The notes under the pieces: model-generated
The model's input: the letters and a program-made list of their open reading frames with translations, nothing else
What the model was told of the DNA's origin: nothing
Databases searched by the model: none
DNA from: Roseobacter sp.
Lineage (GTDB): Bacteria > Pseudomonadota > Alphaproteobacteria > Rhodobacterales > Rhodobacteraceae
Assembly (NCBI GenBank): GCA_024636495.1
Contig: JAGXGZ010000050.1
Coordinates: forward strand, 62,001-126,000
Direction of reading: 5' to 3'
DNA: 64,000 bases
Made by a program: the position numbers and the translations under genes
Part shown: in pieces, positions 25,326 through 34,902 of the stretch
How the letters are laid out: every line of letters starts with the position of its first letter
Position numbering within the stretch: position 1 is the stretch's first letter

Positions 25326-27488
25326 TTGATTCAGACCATCGCAGACGCGCTTGCCAAACAAGGCTATGAAACGCTTACCCCCGTACAAAAGGCGGTCACC
25401 GATCCGGCCCTTGCCGACGCTGACCTATTGGTATCGGCACAAACCGGATCAGGCAAGACCGTAGGTTTCGGTCTGGCGATTGCACCGACATTGCTTGGCG
25501 GCTCGGAGAAATTCGGCCACGCAGGCGCACCGCTGGCCTTGATCATTGCACCGACCCGCGAATTGGCGATGCAGGTCAGCCGCGAATTGACCTGGCTTTA
25601 TGGCCCTGCCGGGGCCGTCGTGACCACGTGCGTGGGCGGCATGGACACGCGCACCGAACGCCGCGCCCTAGACCGGGGTGCGCATGTTGTCGTGGCCACG
25701 CCGGGGCGCCTTTGCGATCACATCAAGCGCAATAACATCAACCTCAATGACATACGCGCCGTGGTACTGGACGAGGCCGACGAGATGCTGGACCTTGGCT
25801 TTCGCGACGAGCTTGAGTTCATTCTGTCGGAAGCACCCGAAGAACGCCGCACCTTGCTGTTTTCCGCAACAGTGCCCGCCGCCATCGCAAAGCTTGCCAA
25901 AGCCTACCAGCGCAATGCGCAGCGGGTCGAAACCATCGGCGAGGCCAAGCAGCACACCGATATCGAATACCGCGCCCTGAACGTACATCCGCGCGATATC
26001 GAAAACGCAATCATCAACGTCTTGCGGTTCTACGAGGCCAAGAACGCCATCGTATTCTGTAACACCCGCGCTGCCGTTGCCCGCCTGACCACCCGTTTTA
26101 CCAACCGGGGCTTCTCGGTCGTGGCTTTGTCGGGCGAGCTGTCGCAATCCGAGCGGACAAACGCCTTGCAAGCCCTGCGCGATGGGCGTGCCCGCGTCTG
26201 TATTGCCACCGACGTTGCCGCGCGCGGCATCGATTTGCCCAATCTCGAGCTGGTCATTCACGCGGATCTGCCGTCGAATTCTGACACTTTGCTGCACCGT
26301 TCCGGTCGCACAGGCCGCGCCGGACGCAAAGGTGTGTCCGCGCTGATCGTGCCTGCGAAATTGCGCAGCAAAGCCAACCGCCTGATTGGTGGTGCCAAGC
26401 TGAAAGTTGAATGGGCCAACCCACCGTCAGCCGAAGAAGTGAACGCCGAAGACGAAAAGCGTTTGTTGGCCGATTCCGCTTGGTCTGATCCGATCCCGGA
26501 TGATGCAGCGGGATTTGTCGCTAATCTGGTAGAGCAATTTAGCCCCGAACAACTGGCGACCGCTTTCGTCAACCTTTACCGCGCGCGTCAATCCGCACCG
26601 GAACAGCTTGCCGAACCTGGCACGCCCGCCGATGAAAAGCCACGCGGCGATTTTGGCCCGTCGGTCTGGTTCTCGATCTCGATCGGGCGCAACCAAGAGG
26701 CAGAGCCGCGCACCATCCTGCCGATGATCTGCCGCATGGGCGATCTGACGAAGGATGACGTGGGCGCGATCCGCGTGCAGCCCAGCCATACATTTGTGGA
26801 AATCCTTGCCACGTCGGCAGCAAAATTCACCAACGCGCTTGGCCCTGATATGAAGGTCGAAGACGGCGCGATTGTCACCAAGCTGGACAAGGCCCCCGAC
26901 CTGTCGCGCGGCCCCAAGCCCGCCGGCAGAGGGCCAAAGCCTGACCGTGGCCCGAAACCTGATCGTGGTCCGCGCCCCGAACGCGCGCCCCGCCCGGCCT
27001 ATGACCCCGATGCACCAACTGCACCGCGCAAACCGCGTGCCGAAACAGTCGAGGCACCTGTCGCTGTCAGCGAAACACCCCGTGCGCCAAAATCTGACAA
27101 ACCACGCAGCGACAAACCCAAGTTTGAAAAGCCCCGTGCTCCCAAAGGTGAACGGCCGCCAAAGTCACACAAGACTGAACGCACACCGATGAAAGCAGGC
27201 GCTGCCCCCAAGCCGAAATCGAACCCAAAGCCCGAAAGTTTCGACAAGCCCAAGGCAAAAGCCGTTTGGAAAAAAGACAAGCCCGCAGGCCCACGCACCG
27301 ATGCCCCGCGCAGCGATGCGAAACCTGCAGCTGACAAACCTTACAAGGCGCGCGCTGCCGATCCGTCGAAACGTTTCGTGCCACCAAACAAGTTGGGAAA
27401 AGCTGGCGGTAAGCCAAAAGGTGGCAAGCCCGTTGGCGGCGGCGAAGGTGCACCCAAGCGCCCCAAAACCAGCTTTCGGCCCAAGTAA
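25326..27488 (+). CDS. DEAD-box ATP-dependent RNA helicase with long basic tail
   Basis: 720 aa, TTG start after AGGACATTCCG. The helicase core (about 1-370) shows the Q-motif region GYETLTPVQKAV, motif I AQTGSGKT, PTREL, DEAD (VLDEADEML), SAT, and motif VI HRSGRTGRAGR. Residues about 420-510 form a DbpA-like RNA-binding domain (VWFSISIGRNQ... GAIRVQPSHTFVEI). The last 200 residues are a low-complexity Lys/Arg/Pro tail with repeats such as GPKPDRGPKPDRGPRPERAPRP, likely a disordered RNA-binding or condensate-forming region. The DbpA/CsdA group acts in ribosome assembly and cold adaptation. It stands alone. Confidence 0.92.
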   Translation: MIQTIADALAKQGYETLTPVQKAVTDPALADADLLVSAQTGSGKTVGFGLAIAPTLLGGSEKFGHAGAPLALIIAPTRELAMQVSRELTWLYGPAGAVVTTCVGGMDTRTERRALDRGAHVVVATPGRLCDHIKRNNINLNDIRAVVLDEADEMLDLGFRDELEFILSEAPEERRTLLFSATVPAAIAKLAKAYQRNAQRVETIGEAKQHTDIEYRALNVHPRDIENAIINVLRFYEAKNAIVFCNTRAAVARLTTRFTNRGFSVVALSGELSQSERTNALQALRDGRARVCIATDVAARGIDLPNLELVIHADLPSNSDTLLHRSGRTGRAGRKGVSALIVPAKLRSKANRLIGGAKLKVEWANPPSAEEVNAEDEKRLLADSAWSDPIPDDAAGFVANLVEQFSPEQLATAFVNLYRARQSAPEQLAEPGTPADEKPRGDFGPSVWFSISIGRNQEAEPRTILPMICRMGDLTKDDVGAIRVQPSHTFVEILATSAAKFTNALGPDMKVEDGAIVTKLDKAPDLSRGPKPAGRGPKPDRGPKPDRGPRPERAPRPAYDPDAPTAPRKPRAETVEAPVAVSETPRAPKSDKPRSDKPKFEKPRAPKGERPPKSHKTERTPMKAGAAPKPKSNPKPESFDKPKAKAVWKKDKPAGPRTDAPRSDAKPAADKPYKARAADPSKRFVPPNKLGKAGGKPKGGKPVGGGEGAPKRPKTSFRPK

Positions 27489-27636
27489 AGCTTTGTATCT
27501 AAAATCTAAAGGTCATCTGTAGGGACTTATTTATTGCAATTTGACATAATGCCACACTGATTTACGTCATAAAGCGTCGCAGATTCCGAGTTGTTTTATC
27601 TTGGATAGTGCGCGCTTCTGACAAGGAATGTGGTGT

Positions 27637-29433
27637 ATGTTAAATAGTAAAATCAGTTTAAAGATGATCTTGTTGACCTTGCTTGGTCTGGGTGTCGCGG
27701 GCGGGGCCGTGGGTGCCGCCGTGATCGCGCTTGGGTTGGTATCAACCTCTGCAAGACCGCCGCATTATCCAATTACGACATCGCTGCTACACACGGTGTT
27801 CAAAAGGTCCGTATCGGCGCGCGCCGATACACCCCCGCCTGCTGATTTTGCCGATGCTGGTCGCGTCAAGCTGGGTGCACAGCACTATGAAAACGTCTGT
27901 TCAAAATGTCATGGTGGCCCCGGCCTTGGGCAAAATCCGATTGCGCTTTCGATGCGCCCACGCCCTCAGCACCTGCCTGCCGTTGTAGATCAATTCACCG
28001 ATTCCGAGCTGTTTGTCATCTTGCAAAACGGCGTACGCTTTAGCGCTATGCCTGCATGGCCAACGACCGAAAACCAAGATGAAATCTGGTCGATCGTCGC
28101 GTTTCTGCGCGAGCTTCCCGATATGGACGGTGCGACATATGCCAATATGGTCAAGCCAATTCAGGACGTGCCCCAAATGCCTTATGGCGTGCCCGGCGAG
28201 CTGGCCACCAGCAACGTCGGCATCAAAGCTGATCCGATTGAAGAGTACCTTTATGCAGCACCTGCAACCGAATGGGCCGATATCGCCTTGGGTGGATTGC
28301 CCGTTGCGCGCTGTGCGGCATGCCACGGTGCAGATGGCAGCGGTTCCGCCACTGACGGGCGTGCGCCAAACCTGACATTGCAAAGCGCCGGTTACATCTC
28401 GAACGCGTTACAAGCCTATGCCACAGGTGCAAGAGCCAGCGGGATCATGCAGGTTGTCGCATCGGGCCTATCAGACCAGCAGATCACGCAGCTGGGTCAA
28501 TACTATGAAAACCTGCCTGACGTCGTGCTGCCAACACTTGGCCAGCAAGACGCGGCGTTAATGAACCAAGGTGCGCAGATCGCGATGTTTGGCAAACCGC
28601 AGGTCGCCGTTGCCGCCTGCTTGGATTGCCATCAGCGCACACGTGTTCCCAGCGGGCTGAATGTGCCAAACATTGCTGGTCAGAACGCCATATATCTTAA
28701 CAGCCAATTGGCAGCCTTCAAAGCAGGCGAACGTCAAGCGGTTGGCCTGTATAACCCGATGCAGCACGAAGCTGGCGGTTTGGACGCGGATGAGATGAAA
28801 GCAGTCTCAGCCTATTTTGCGACCCTAGATCCAGCAACCGAAGCTTCCTTGCCGCCACTGGGACCACAGGTTGATCCTGCCAACGGCAAGCAGATAGCCG
28901 AGATGGTTTGCAGCAAATGTCACGAGCCAAACAGTGCCGGCGTTGAAAGCGGTGAATATCCTAACCTCACGGTGCACAGCGCGGAATATCTACAACAGCA
29001 ATTGCTGAGCTTTCGCAGCGATCAGCGCAAAAACGAGCGGATGCTGCAAGTTGCCCGGCGGATCGAAGAGCAGGACATTATTGATGTCGCCGCTTATCTG
29101 GGTAATGGGATGACATTGCCATCGCTTGGAAACGTGAACCCCATTCAGGCGCGAAACGGTCAAACGATTGCCGAGAACGGGCTGGCCGATGTTGGCGTAC
29201 CTGCGTGCCTGACATGTCATAGTGCGGCGCAGACCAAAGAGATGCCATTGATCGCAAGGCTTCAGGGTCAAAACGTCAATTATCTGCGCAATCGTCTTGA
29301 TTACTTTGCCCGCGAATCGAGCTTGCCCTTGCCGGGACTGAACCCGATGCACCGGTTTGCCAAGGCATTGACTGAAGACCAGCGCGCAGATGTGGCGGCG
29401 TGGTTTGCGACGCAAGAGGCGCTTCCTAAATAG
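27637..29433 (+). CDS. Membrane-anchored pentahaem c-type cytochrome
   Basis: 598 aa from the ATG at 27637, with AAGGA nine bases upstream. One N-terminal membrane helix (about 8-35) anchors a periplasmic part with five CxxCH haem sites: CSKCH (88-92), CAACH (about 228), CLDCH (about 328), CSKCH (about 425) and CLTCH (about 524). The domains resemble tandem cytochrome c4/c553 units, each with a distal Met likely (for example SAMPAW, YNPMQHE, LNPMHRF). The combination of five class I domains in one chain is unusual. No oxidase or dehydrogenase gene is adjacent, so its donor and acceptor are unknown. A hairpin follows the gene. Confidence 0.85.
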   Translation: MLNSKISLKMILLTLLGLGVAGGAVGAAVIALGLVSTSARPPHYPITTSLLHTVFKRSVSARADTPPPADFADAGRVKLGAQHYENVCSKCHGGPGLGQNPIALSMRPRPQHLPAVVDQFTDSELFVILQNGVRFSAMPAWPTTENQDEIWSIVAFLRELPDMDGATYANMVKPIQDVPQMPYGVPGELATSNVGIKADPIEEYLYAAPATEWADIALGGLPVARCAACHGADGSGSATDGRAPNLTLQSAGYISNALQAYATGARASGIMQVVASGLSDQQITQLGQYYENLPDVVLPTLGQQDAALMNQGAQIAMFGKPQVAVAACLDCHQRTRVPSGLNVPNIAGQNAIYLNSQLAAFKAGERQAVGLYNPMQHEAGGLDADEMKAVSAYFATLDPATEASLPPLGPQVDPANGKQIAEMVCSKCHEPNSAGVESGEYPNLTVHSAEYLQQQLLSFRSDQRKNERMLQVARRIEEQDIIDVAAYLGNGMTLPSLGNVNPIQARNGQTIAENGLADVGVPACLTCHSAAQTKEMPLIARLQGQNVNYLRNRLDYFARESSLPLPGLNPMHRFAKALTEDQRADVAAWFATQEALPK

Positions 29434-29471
29434 GCAAAAAATTGGGTGGGAGAATGGATTTGAACGTCATC

Positions 29472-29501
29472 CGGGCCGGAGTTTTCAAAACTTCCGGCCC
29501 G
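29472..29501 (+). terminator. Hairpin terminator after the cytochrome gene
   Basis: CGGGCCGGA (29472-29480) pairs with TTCCGGCCCG (29492-29501), extended by GTTTTC/AAAAC in the loop side. A short CTTT follows. The GC-rich stem and position 38 bp after the stop codon support a terminator. Confidence 0.65.
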
Positions 29502-29566
29502 CTTTGCCAGGCAAACATAGTGCGGATACATAGGCTTGCTTCAGTTTCATCGGTTGACTGTCTGAA

Positions 29567-29599
29567 TTGGACTTAACATCAGGCTGCAGCTGGCCCTAC
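29567..29599 (+). promoter_or_regulatory. Candidate TauR binding repeats upstream of tpa
   Basis: TTGGACTTAA (29567-29576) and CTGGCCCTAC (29590-29599) are spaced 23 bp start to start. As I recall, TauR of Rhodobacter binds direct repeats close to CTGGACYTAA in front of taurine genes; the two sites match at nine and eight of ten positions. They lie about 90-120 bp upstream of the tpa start. A similar word, CTGGACTTTA, also occurs at 51781 in an unrelated gap, so chance matches are possible. Confidence 0.4.
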
Positions 29600-29687
29600 T
29601 GGCGCGTTCGTTTTTACGATGTGGTTTCATCAAAGCATCGCTATACTTGCGTGCAAAGACACCCCAAGCATCCGAAAGGTCTGGTCC

Positions 29688-31079
29688 ATGGACGGTACAT
29701 TCAACGAAAACGACATCTCCCGTGTGGTTGAGGCCGACCGCGCCCATATTTGGCACCACCTAAGTCAACACAAGCCTTACGAGACGACAGACCCCCGTAT
29801 CATCGTCGAAGGCAAAGGCATGCGCGTCTGGGATCAAAAGGGCAAAGAGCATCTGGATGCCGTGTCGGGCGGGGTCTGGACCGTTAATGTCGGCTATGGT
29901 CGCGAAAGCATCGCCAACGCAGTGCGCGACCAGTTGATCAAGCTGAACTATTTTGCAGGCTCTGCCGGATCGATTCCGGGGTCGGTCTTTGCTGAAAAAC
30001 TGATCGAAAAGATGCCGGGGATGAGCCGGGTCTATTACTGCAACTCTGGATCAGAGGCGAACGAGAAGGGCTTTAAGATGGTCCGCCAGATCGCCCACAA
30101 ACGTTATGGCGGCAAGAAGCACAAGATCCTGTATCGCGACCGCGACTACCACGGAACCACTATTGCCTGTCTGTCGGCGGGCGGTCAGGACGAGCGCAAT
30201 GCACAATACGGCCCCTTTACCGACGGCTTCGTGCGCGTGCCTCATTGCCTTGAGTATCGCAAGTTCGAACAGGACGGTGCCCCCGAGGATAACTACGGCG
30301 TCTGGGCGGCAGATCAGATCGAAAAGATCATCCTTGCCGAAGGGCCTGACACCGTGGGTGGTCTGTGTCTTGAGCCCGTCACCGCAGGTGGTGGGGTCAT
30401 CACGCCCCCCGATGGTTATTGGGAGCGGGTTCAGGAAATCTGCCGCAAATACGATATTTTACTGCACATCGACGAAGTCGTGTGCGGCGTGGGCCGTACC
30501 GGCGAATGGTTCGGCTATCAACACTACGGGGTGAAACCGGATATGGTGACGATGGCAAAGGGTGTTGCCTCTGGCTATGCCGCCATCGCCTGCCTTGTGA
30601 CCACCGAAGAGGTGTTCAACATGTTCAAGGATGACGCAACTGATCCGATGAACTACTTCCGCGATATCTCGACCTTTGGGGGCTGCACCGCTGGCCCGAC
30701 AGCGGGCATCGAGAATATGGCGATCATTGAACGCGAAAACCTGCTGCAAAATACCACCGACATGGGCCACTACATGCTGGAACAGCTGGAAGAGCTTTCC
30801 GACAAGTATTCGGTCATCGGCCAGGTGCGCGGCAAAGGTTTGTTCTTGGGCGCTGAACTGGTCGAAGACCGGAGCACCCGCGTGCCAGTCGCCGAAAAGC
30901 TGGTTCAAGCCATTGTCGCGGACTGCATGGCCCAAGGTGTGATTATCGGGGCGACCAACAGATCGCTGCCGGGAAAAAACAACACCCTGTGCTTCAGCCC
31001 CGCATTGATCGCGAAGAAGGACGATATCGACGAAATCATTGCCGCCGTTGACGGTGCCATGGGGCGGGTTTTCGGATAA
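29688..31079 (+). CDS. tpa: Taurine--pyruvate aminotransferase
   Basis: 463 aa from the ATG at 29688. Class III PLP aminotransferase with HIDEVVCGVGRTGEWFGYQHYGVKPDMVTMAKG, which includes the cofactor Asp and the Schiff-base Lys (MAKG), and YYCNSGSEANEKGFKMVRQ. Tpa moves the amino group of taurine to pyruvate, giving sulfoacetaldehyde and alanine. The name follows from strong resemblance to Roseobacter Tpa and from the tauR and xsc genes downstream; an omega-amino acid transaminase is the alternative if context is ignored. Confidence 0.9.
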   Translation: MDGTFNENDISRVVEADRAHIWHHLSQHKPYETTDPRIIVEGKGMRVWDQKGKEHLDAVSGGVWTVNVGYGRESIANAVRDQLIKLNYFAGSAGSIPGSVFAEKLIEKMPGMSRVYYCNSGSEANEKGFKMVRQIAHKRYGGKKHKILYRDRDYHGTTIACLSAGGQDERNAQYGPFTDGFVRVPHCLEYRKFEQDGAPEDNYGVWAADQIEKIILAEGPDTVGGLCLEPVTAGGGVITPPDGYWERVQEICRKYDILLHIDEVVCGVGRTGEWFGYQHYGVKPDMVTMAKGVASGYAAIACLVTTEEVFNMFKDDATDPMNYFRDISTFGGCTAGPTAGIENMAIIERENLLQNTTDMGHYMLEQLEELSDKYSVIGQVRGKGLFLGAELVEDRSTRVPVAEKLVQAIVADCMAQGVIIGATNRSLPGKNNTLCFSPALIAKKDDIDEIIAAVDGAMGRVFG

Positions 31080-31180
31080 AAAGCCATGCGACACGGCCAA
31101 TTCCCGCCGATGCAATAAATCAAACTGGAACTATTCATGATCCCCTGCGTTTAATTTTATAGTAGAATTTGGAGAAGACC

Positions 31181-31438
31181 ATGAAGAAATTTTTGTTGAT
31201 CCTGCCATTGATTGGCGCAGTCGCTGCCTGCGACACACAAACCGGGTCCACCCTGACCGGCGCTGGCGCTGGTGCCGCCTTGGGTGCTGTTGTTTCGAAC
31301 GACAGCGACCGCGCGAAGGGTGCCGTACTTGGGGGCTTGGCTGGCGCAGCCGCTGGTGCGTATCTTGGCCGTGGTGCGAACGGTCAGTGCGTTTACCAAA
31401 ACTCCGCTGGCCAGCGCTACACCGCTGCTTGCCCATAA
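31181..31438 (+). CDS. Small glycine-zipper lipoprotein
   Basis: 85 aa from the ATG at 31181, with GGAG upstream. Lipoprotein signal with lipobox VAAC (Cys about 17), then a Gly/Ala-rich segment GAGAGAALGAVVSN and GAVLGGLAGAAAGAYLG typical of glycine-zipper domains, ending with QCVYQNSAGQRYTAACP, where two Cys may pair. It resembles small outer-membrane or periplasmic lipoproteins of unknown function. It lies between tpa and tauR but has its own strong terminator, so a link to taurine is doubtful. Confidence 0.8.
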   Translation: MKKFLLILPLIGAVAACDTQTGSTLTGAGAGAALGAVVSNDSDRAKGAVLGGLAGAAAGAYLGRGANGQCVYQNSAGQRYTAACP

Positions 31439-31470
31439 AATTATTCTGCCACAGGGTAGAAAAGACATTA

Positions 31471-31500
31471 GGCCTCGGCATTTGCCGGGGCCTTTTTTTT
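31471..31500 (+). terminator. Rho-independent terminator after the small lipoprotein gene
   Basis: GGCCTCGGCA (31471-31480) and TGCCGGGGCC (31483-31492) form a 10-bp stem with one G-T pair and a tight TT loop, followed by eight Ts (31493-31500). Confidence 0.9.
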
Positions 31501-31558
31501 GCGGACAGACCATAATGCCAGATTGCGCGGTACCTAAGGCCAGCCTAGGCTAATCTTT

Positions 31559-33022
31559 ATGGCACTTCCCGTAGAAACCTTTTTCCTGCATCCCGATGCC
31601 CAAGGCACGCTGCAACAGCAGATCCAACAGATGATTGCCCAAGGCATCCTGTCGGGCCGTTTTCGTACAGGTGAAAAGCTGCCCTCGACCCGCAGGCTGG
31701 CCCAGCATCTGGGGCTTAGCCGGATCACCGTGACCATCGCCTATACCGAGTTGCTGGCGAATGATTATCTGACCTCGAAAGGTCGATCAGGCTATTTCGT
31801 TTCCGAAAATGCGCCTCCTGCCCCTCATTTCAAGCCGGCCGAGGAGACCGTCGATTCCGTAGACTGGACTCGCGCCATCGGGCAGCGTTTCAGCGGCGGT
31901 GCGACCCCCGTCAAGCCGCAAGATTGGGGTACGTTCCGGTTTCCGTTCATCTATGGCCAAGCCGATCCAACCCTGTTTGACCACGCCAATTGGCGACTTT
32001 GCGCATTGCAGGCCTTGGGTCAGCGCGATTTCACGTCGCTGACAACGGATTACTATGACCAAGACGACCCAAAGCTTATCGAATTCATCGCACGTCATTC
32101 ACTGCCAAGGCGCGGTATTTCGGCCAAACCCGAGCAAATTCTGATCACCCTTGGTGCCCAGAACGCTTTGTGGCTGACAGCCCAGGTATTGCTGACCCAG
32201 CGACGGCACGCGGCCTTGGAAAACCCCTGCTATCCCGCACTGCGTGATATCCTGACGCAATCGCGCTGCCACATTTCATCTGCTCAGGTGGATCACGAGG
32301 GGCTTATTCCGGACACGCTTCCTGACGATACCGACGTGATCTTTACGACCCCCAGCCACCAATGCCCCACGACCGCGACCATGCCCATGGCCCGCCGTCA
32401 TTCTTTGCTTGACCGCGCGCGCGCGCTGGATGCGCTAATAGTCGAGGATGATTACGAATTCGAGATGTCCTTTCTCAAATCACCTTCCCCTTCGCTGAAA
32501 TCGCTCGATCAGGATGGGCGGGTGATCTATGTGGGCAGCTTCTCCAAATCACTTTTCCCCGGGTTGCGCCTTGGCTATCTGGTGGGTTCCGAACCCTTCA
32601 TCCGCGAAGCACGCGCCCTGCGCGCCTCGGTTCTGCGGCACCCGCCGGGGCATATCCAGCGCACCGCCGCCTACTTCCTTTCGCTGGGCCATTACGACGC
32701 TCTTGTCCGCCGGATGAGCAACGCCTTGCACAAGCGCCGCACCGCGATGGAACAAGCAATCATTGAAAACGGGCTGCAAATCGCCGGACGGGGGGCGTAT
32801 GGCGGATCATCGTTTTGGATGCGCGCCCCGGATCATATCAGGACGGACGCTCTGGCCAAGCAGTTGCGTGCAAAATCTGTTTTGATCGAACCCGGTGCGC
32901 CCTTTTTCCATGGCGACACACCACCGCAAAACTATTATCGGCTCGCGTATTCCTCGATCCCGTCTGCGCAGATCGCTGAAGGCATTGCCCTTGTTGCCGA
33001 AGAAATTAAAAACGGAACCTGA
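31559..33022 (+). CDS. tauR: TauR-like MocR/GntR regulator with aminotransferase domain
   Basis: 487 aa, ATG at 31559. The N-terminal GntR winged helix includes KLPSTRRLAQHLGLSRITVTIAYTELLANDYL. The C-terminal fold-type I aminotransferase-like domain has IVEDDYEFEMSF and the PLP Lys in GSFSKSLFPGLRLGYLVG. Regulators of this MocR type sense substrates via PLP; TauR activates taurine genes in Rhodobacter relatives. The position between tpa and xsc supports that role, though it is on the same strand as both rather than divergent. Confidence 0.85.
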   Translation: MALPVETFFLHPDAQGTLQQQIQQMIAQGILSGRFRTGEKLPSTRRLAQHLGLSRITVTIAYTELLANDYLTSKGRSGYFVSENAPPAPHFKPAEETVDSVDWTRAIGQRFSGGATPVKPQDWGTFRFPFIYGQADPTLFDHANWRLCALQALGQRDFTSLTTDYYDQDDPKLIEFIARHSLPRRGISAKPEQILITLGAQNALWLTAQVLLTQRRHAALENPCYPALRDILTQSRCHISSAQVDHEGLIPDTLPDDTDVIFTTPSHQCPTTATMPMARRHSLLDRARALDALIVEDDYEFEMSFLKSPSPSLKSLDQDGRVIYVGSFSKSLFPGLRLGYLVGSEPFIREARALRASVLRHPPGHIQRTAAYFLSLGHYDALVRRMSNALHKRRTAMEQAIIENGLQIAGRGAYGGSSFWMRAPDHIRTDALAKQLRAKSVLIEPGAPFFHGDTPPQNYYRLAYSSIPSAQIAEGIALVAEEIKNGT

Positions 33023-33120
33023 ACTGGCCTTATCCAGCGCACCTTGCTGGTCCTACCCGCATGCCCCCCAGCGCCTAATGTGCGCCAAACCTGAAATCAC
33101 TGCCAAGGATGCCCCCCCAC

Positions 33121-34899
33121 ATGAAGATGACCACCGAAGAAGCCTTTGTGAAAACCTTGCAGATGCATGGCATTGATAACGCATTCGGCATTATCGGGTC
33201 GGCGATGATGCCGATCTCGGATATCTTCCCCGACGCGGGCATCACATTCTGGGACTGTGCACACGAAGGCAGCGCTGGCATGATGGCAGACGGTTTCACC
33301 CGCGCCACCGGCAAAATGTCGATGATGATCGCGCAAAACGGCCCCGGCATCACCAATTTCGTGACCGCCGTGAAAACCGCCTATTGGAACCACACGCCCT
33401 GCCTTTTGGTCACGCCGCAAGCCGCAAACAAGACCATCGGCCAAGGCGGATTTCAGGAAATGGAGCAGATGAACCTGTTCGCCGATTGCGTCGCTTATCA
33501 GGAAGAGGTTCGCGACCCCTCCCGCGTTGCGGAAACGCTCAACCGCGTGATCATGCAGGCCAAACGCGCCTCTGCCCCTGCGCAAATCAACGTGCCCCGA
33601 GATTTCTGGACGCAGGTGATCGACATCGACTTGCCCGAAATCGTCGCATTCGAGCGCCCCTCCGGCGGGGAAGAGGCCATCGCAAAGGCAGCCGCTTTGC
33701 TGTCGAGCGCCAAGTTCCCCGTGATCCTGAACGGCGCTGGCGTGGTGCTGGCCACAGGCGGTATCGAGGCCAGCAAACTGCTGGCCGAACGCCTAAGCGC
33801 GCCGGTTTGCGTCGGCTACCAGCATAACGATGCCTTCCCCGGCGGACATCCGCTTTTTGCTGGCCCCTTGGGCTACAACGGGTCCAAAGCGGGGATGGAA
33901 CTGATCGCCCGCGCCGATGTGGTGCTGGCCCTTGGCACGCGGCTGAACCCGTTTTCCACCTTGCCGGGATATGGCATGGATTACTGGCCCGCGAACGCCA
34001 AGATCATTCAGGTCGATATCAACCCCGACCGCATCGGTCTGACCAAAAAGGTCAGCGTTGGCATCGTCGGGGACGCCACCAAAGTGGCCACCGCCCTGCT
34101 GGCGCATCTGTCCGAGACCGCTGGCGATGAGGGCCGCGCGGACCGAAAAGCCATCATTGGCGAGACCAAGTCAAAATGGGCACAGCAACTGTCCAGCATG
34201 GACCACGAGGATGACGATCCCGGCACCACATGGAACGAACGTGCCCGCGCGGACAAGCCCGACTGGATGAGCCCCCGCATGGCGTGGCGCGCCATTCAAT
34301 CTGCGCTGCCCGCCAATGCGATTATCTCATCTGACATCGGCAACAACTGCGCCATCGGCAACGCCTATCCGTCCTTTGACGAGGGCCGCAAATATCTGGC
34401 GCCCGGTCTGTTTGGCCCCTGCGGTTACGGCCTGCCTGCCATTGTGGGCGCCAAGATCGGCTGCCGCGATGTGCCCGTCGTGGGCTTTGCTGGCGATGGT
34501 GCCTTTGGCATCTCGGTCAATGAACTGACCGCCATCGGGCGCGGCGAATGGCCAGCCGTGACCCAAGTCGTGTTCCGCAACTACCAATGGGGCGCCGAAA
34601 AGCGCAACTCGACCCTGTGGTTCGACGATAACTTCGTCGGCACCGAGCTTGACGAACAGGTGTCCTATGCGGGCATCGCGCAGTCTTGTGGGTTACAAGG
34701 CGTCGTGGCGCGCACCATGGACGAACTGACCGCTGCGCTGAACAAGGCCGTCGATGATCAGATGAACCACGGCAAGACCACCGTGATCGAGGCGATGATC
34801 AACCAAGAACTGGGCGAGCCCTTCCGCCGCGATGCGATGAAAAAACCAGTCTCGGTCGCGGGCATCAGCAAAGACGACATGCGCGCCCAGACTGTCTGA
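33121..34899 (+). CDS. xsc: Sulfoacetaldehyde acetyltransferase
   Basis: 592 aa from the ATG at 33121; an ATG at 33109 is also in frame but lies on top of the AAGGA site. Thiamine-diphosphate enzyme converting sulfoacetaldehyde and phosphate into acetyl phosphate and sulfite. Typical Xsc sequence includes MKMTTEEAFVKTLQMHGIDNAFGIIGSAMMP, the ThDP-activating Glu region HEGSAGMMADGF, and the GDGAFGISVNELTAIGR cofactor motif. Three bases separate its stop from ackA, so the acetyl phosphate it makes is used by the next gene product. Confidence 0.95.
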   Translation: MKMTTEEAFVKTLQMHGIDNAFGIIGSAMMPISDIFPDAGITFWDCAHEGSAGMMADGFTRATGKMSMMIAQNGPGITNFVTAVKTAYWNHTPCLLVTPQAANKTIGQGGFQEMEQMNLFADCVAYQEEVRDPSRVAETLNRVIMQAKRASAPAQINVPRDFWTQVIDIDLPEIVAFERPSGGEEAIAKAAALLSSAKFPVILNGAGVVLATGGIEASKLLAERLSAPVCVGYQHNDAFPGGHPLFAGPLGYNGSKAGMELIARADVVLALGTRLNPFSTLPGYGMDYWPANAKIIQVDINPDRIGLTKKVSVGIVGDATKVATALLAHLSETAGDEGRADRKAIIGETKSKWAQQLSSMDHEDDDPGTTWNERARADKPDWMSPRMAWRAIQSALPANAIISSDIGNNCAIGNAYPSFDEGRKYLAPGLFGPCGYGLPAIVGAKIGCRDVPVVGFAGDGAFGISVNELTAIGRGEWPAVTQVVFRNYQWGAEKRNSTLWFDDNFVGTELDEQVSYAGIAQSCGLQGVVARTMDELTAALNKAVDDQMNHGKTTVIEAMINQELGEPFRRDAMKKPVSVAGISKDDMRAQTV

Positions 34900-34902
34900 C
34901 GG

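Noticed and set aside
26930-27420. Tandem Pro/Lys repeats considered as a CRISPR-like or satellite array
   Set aside because: The repeats are codon-level and in frame within the helicase gene, irregular in length, with no constant spacers.
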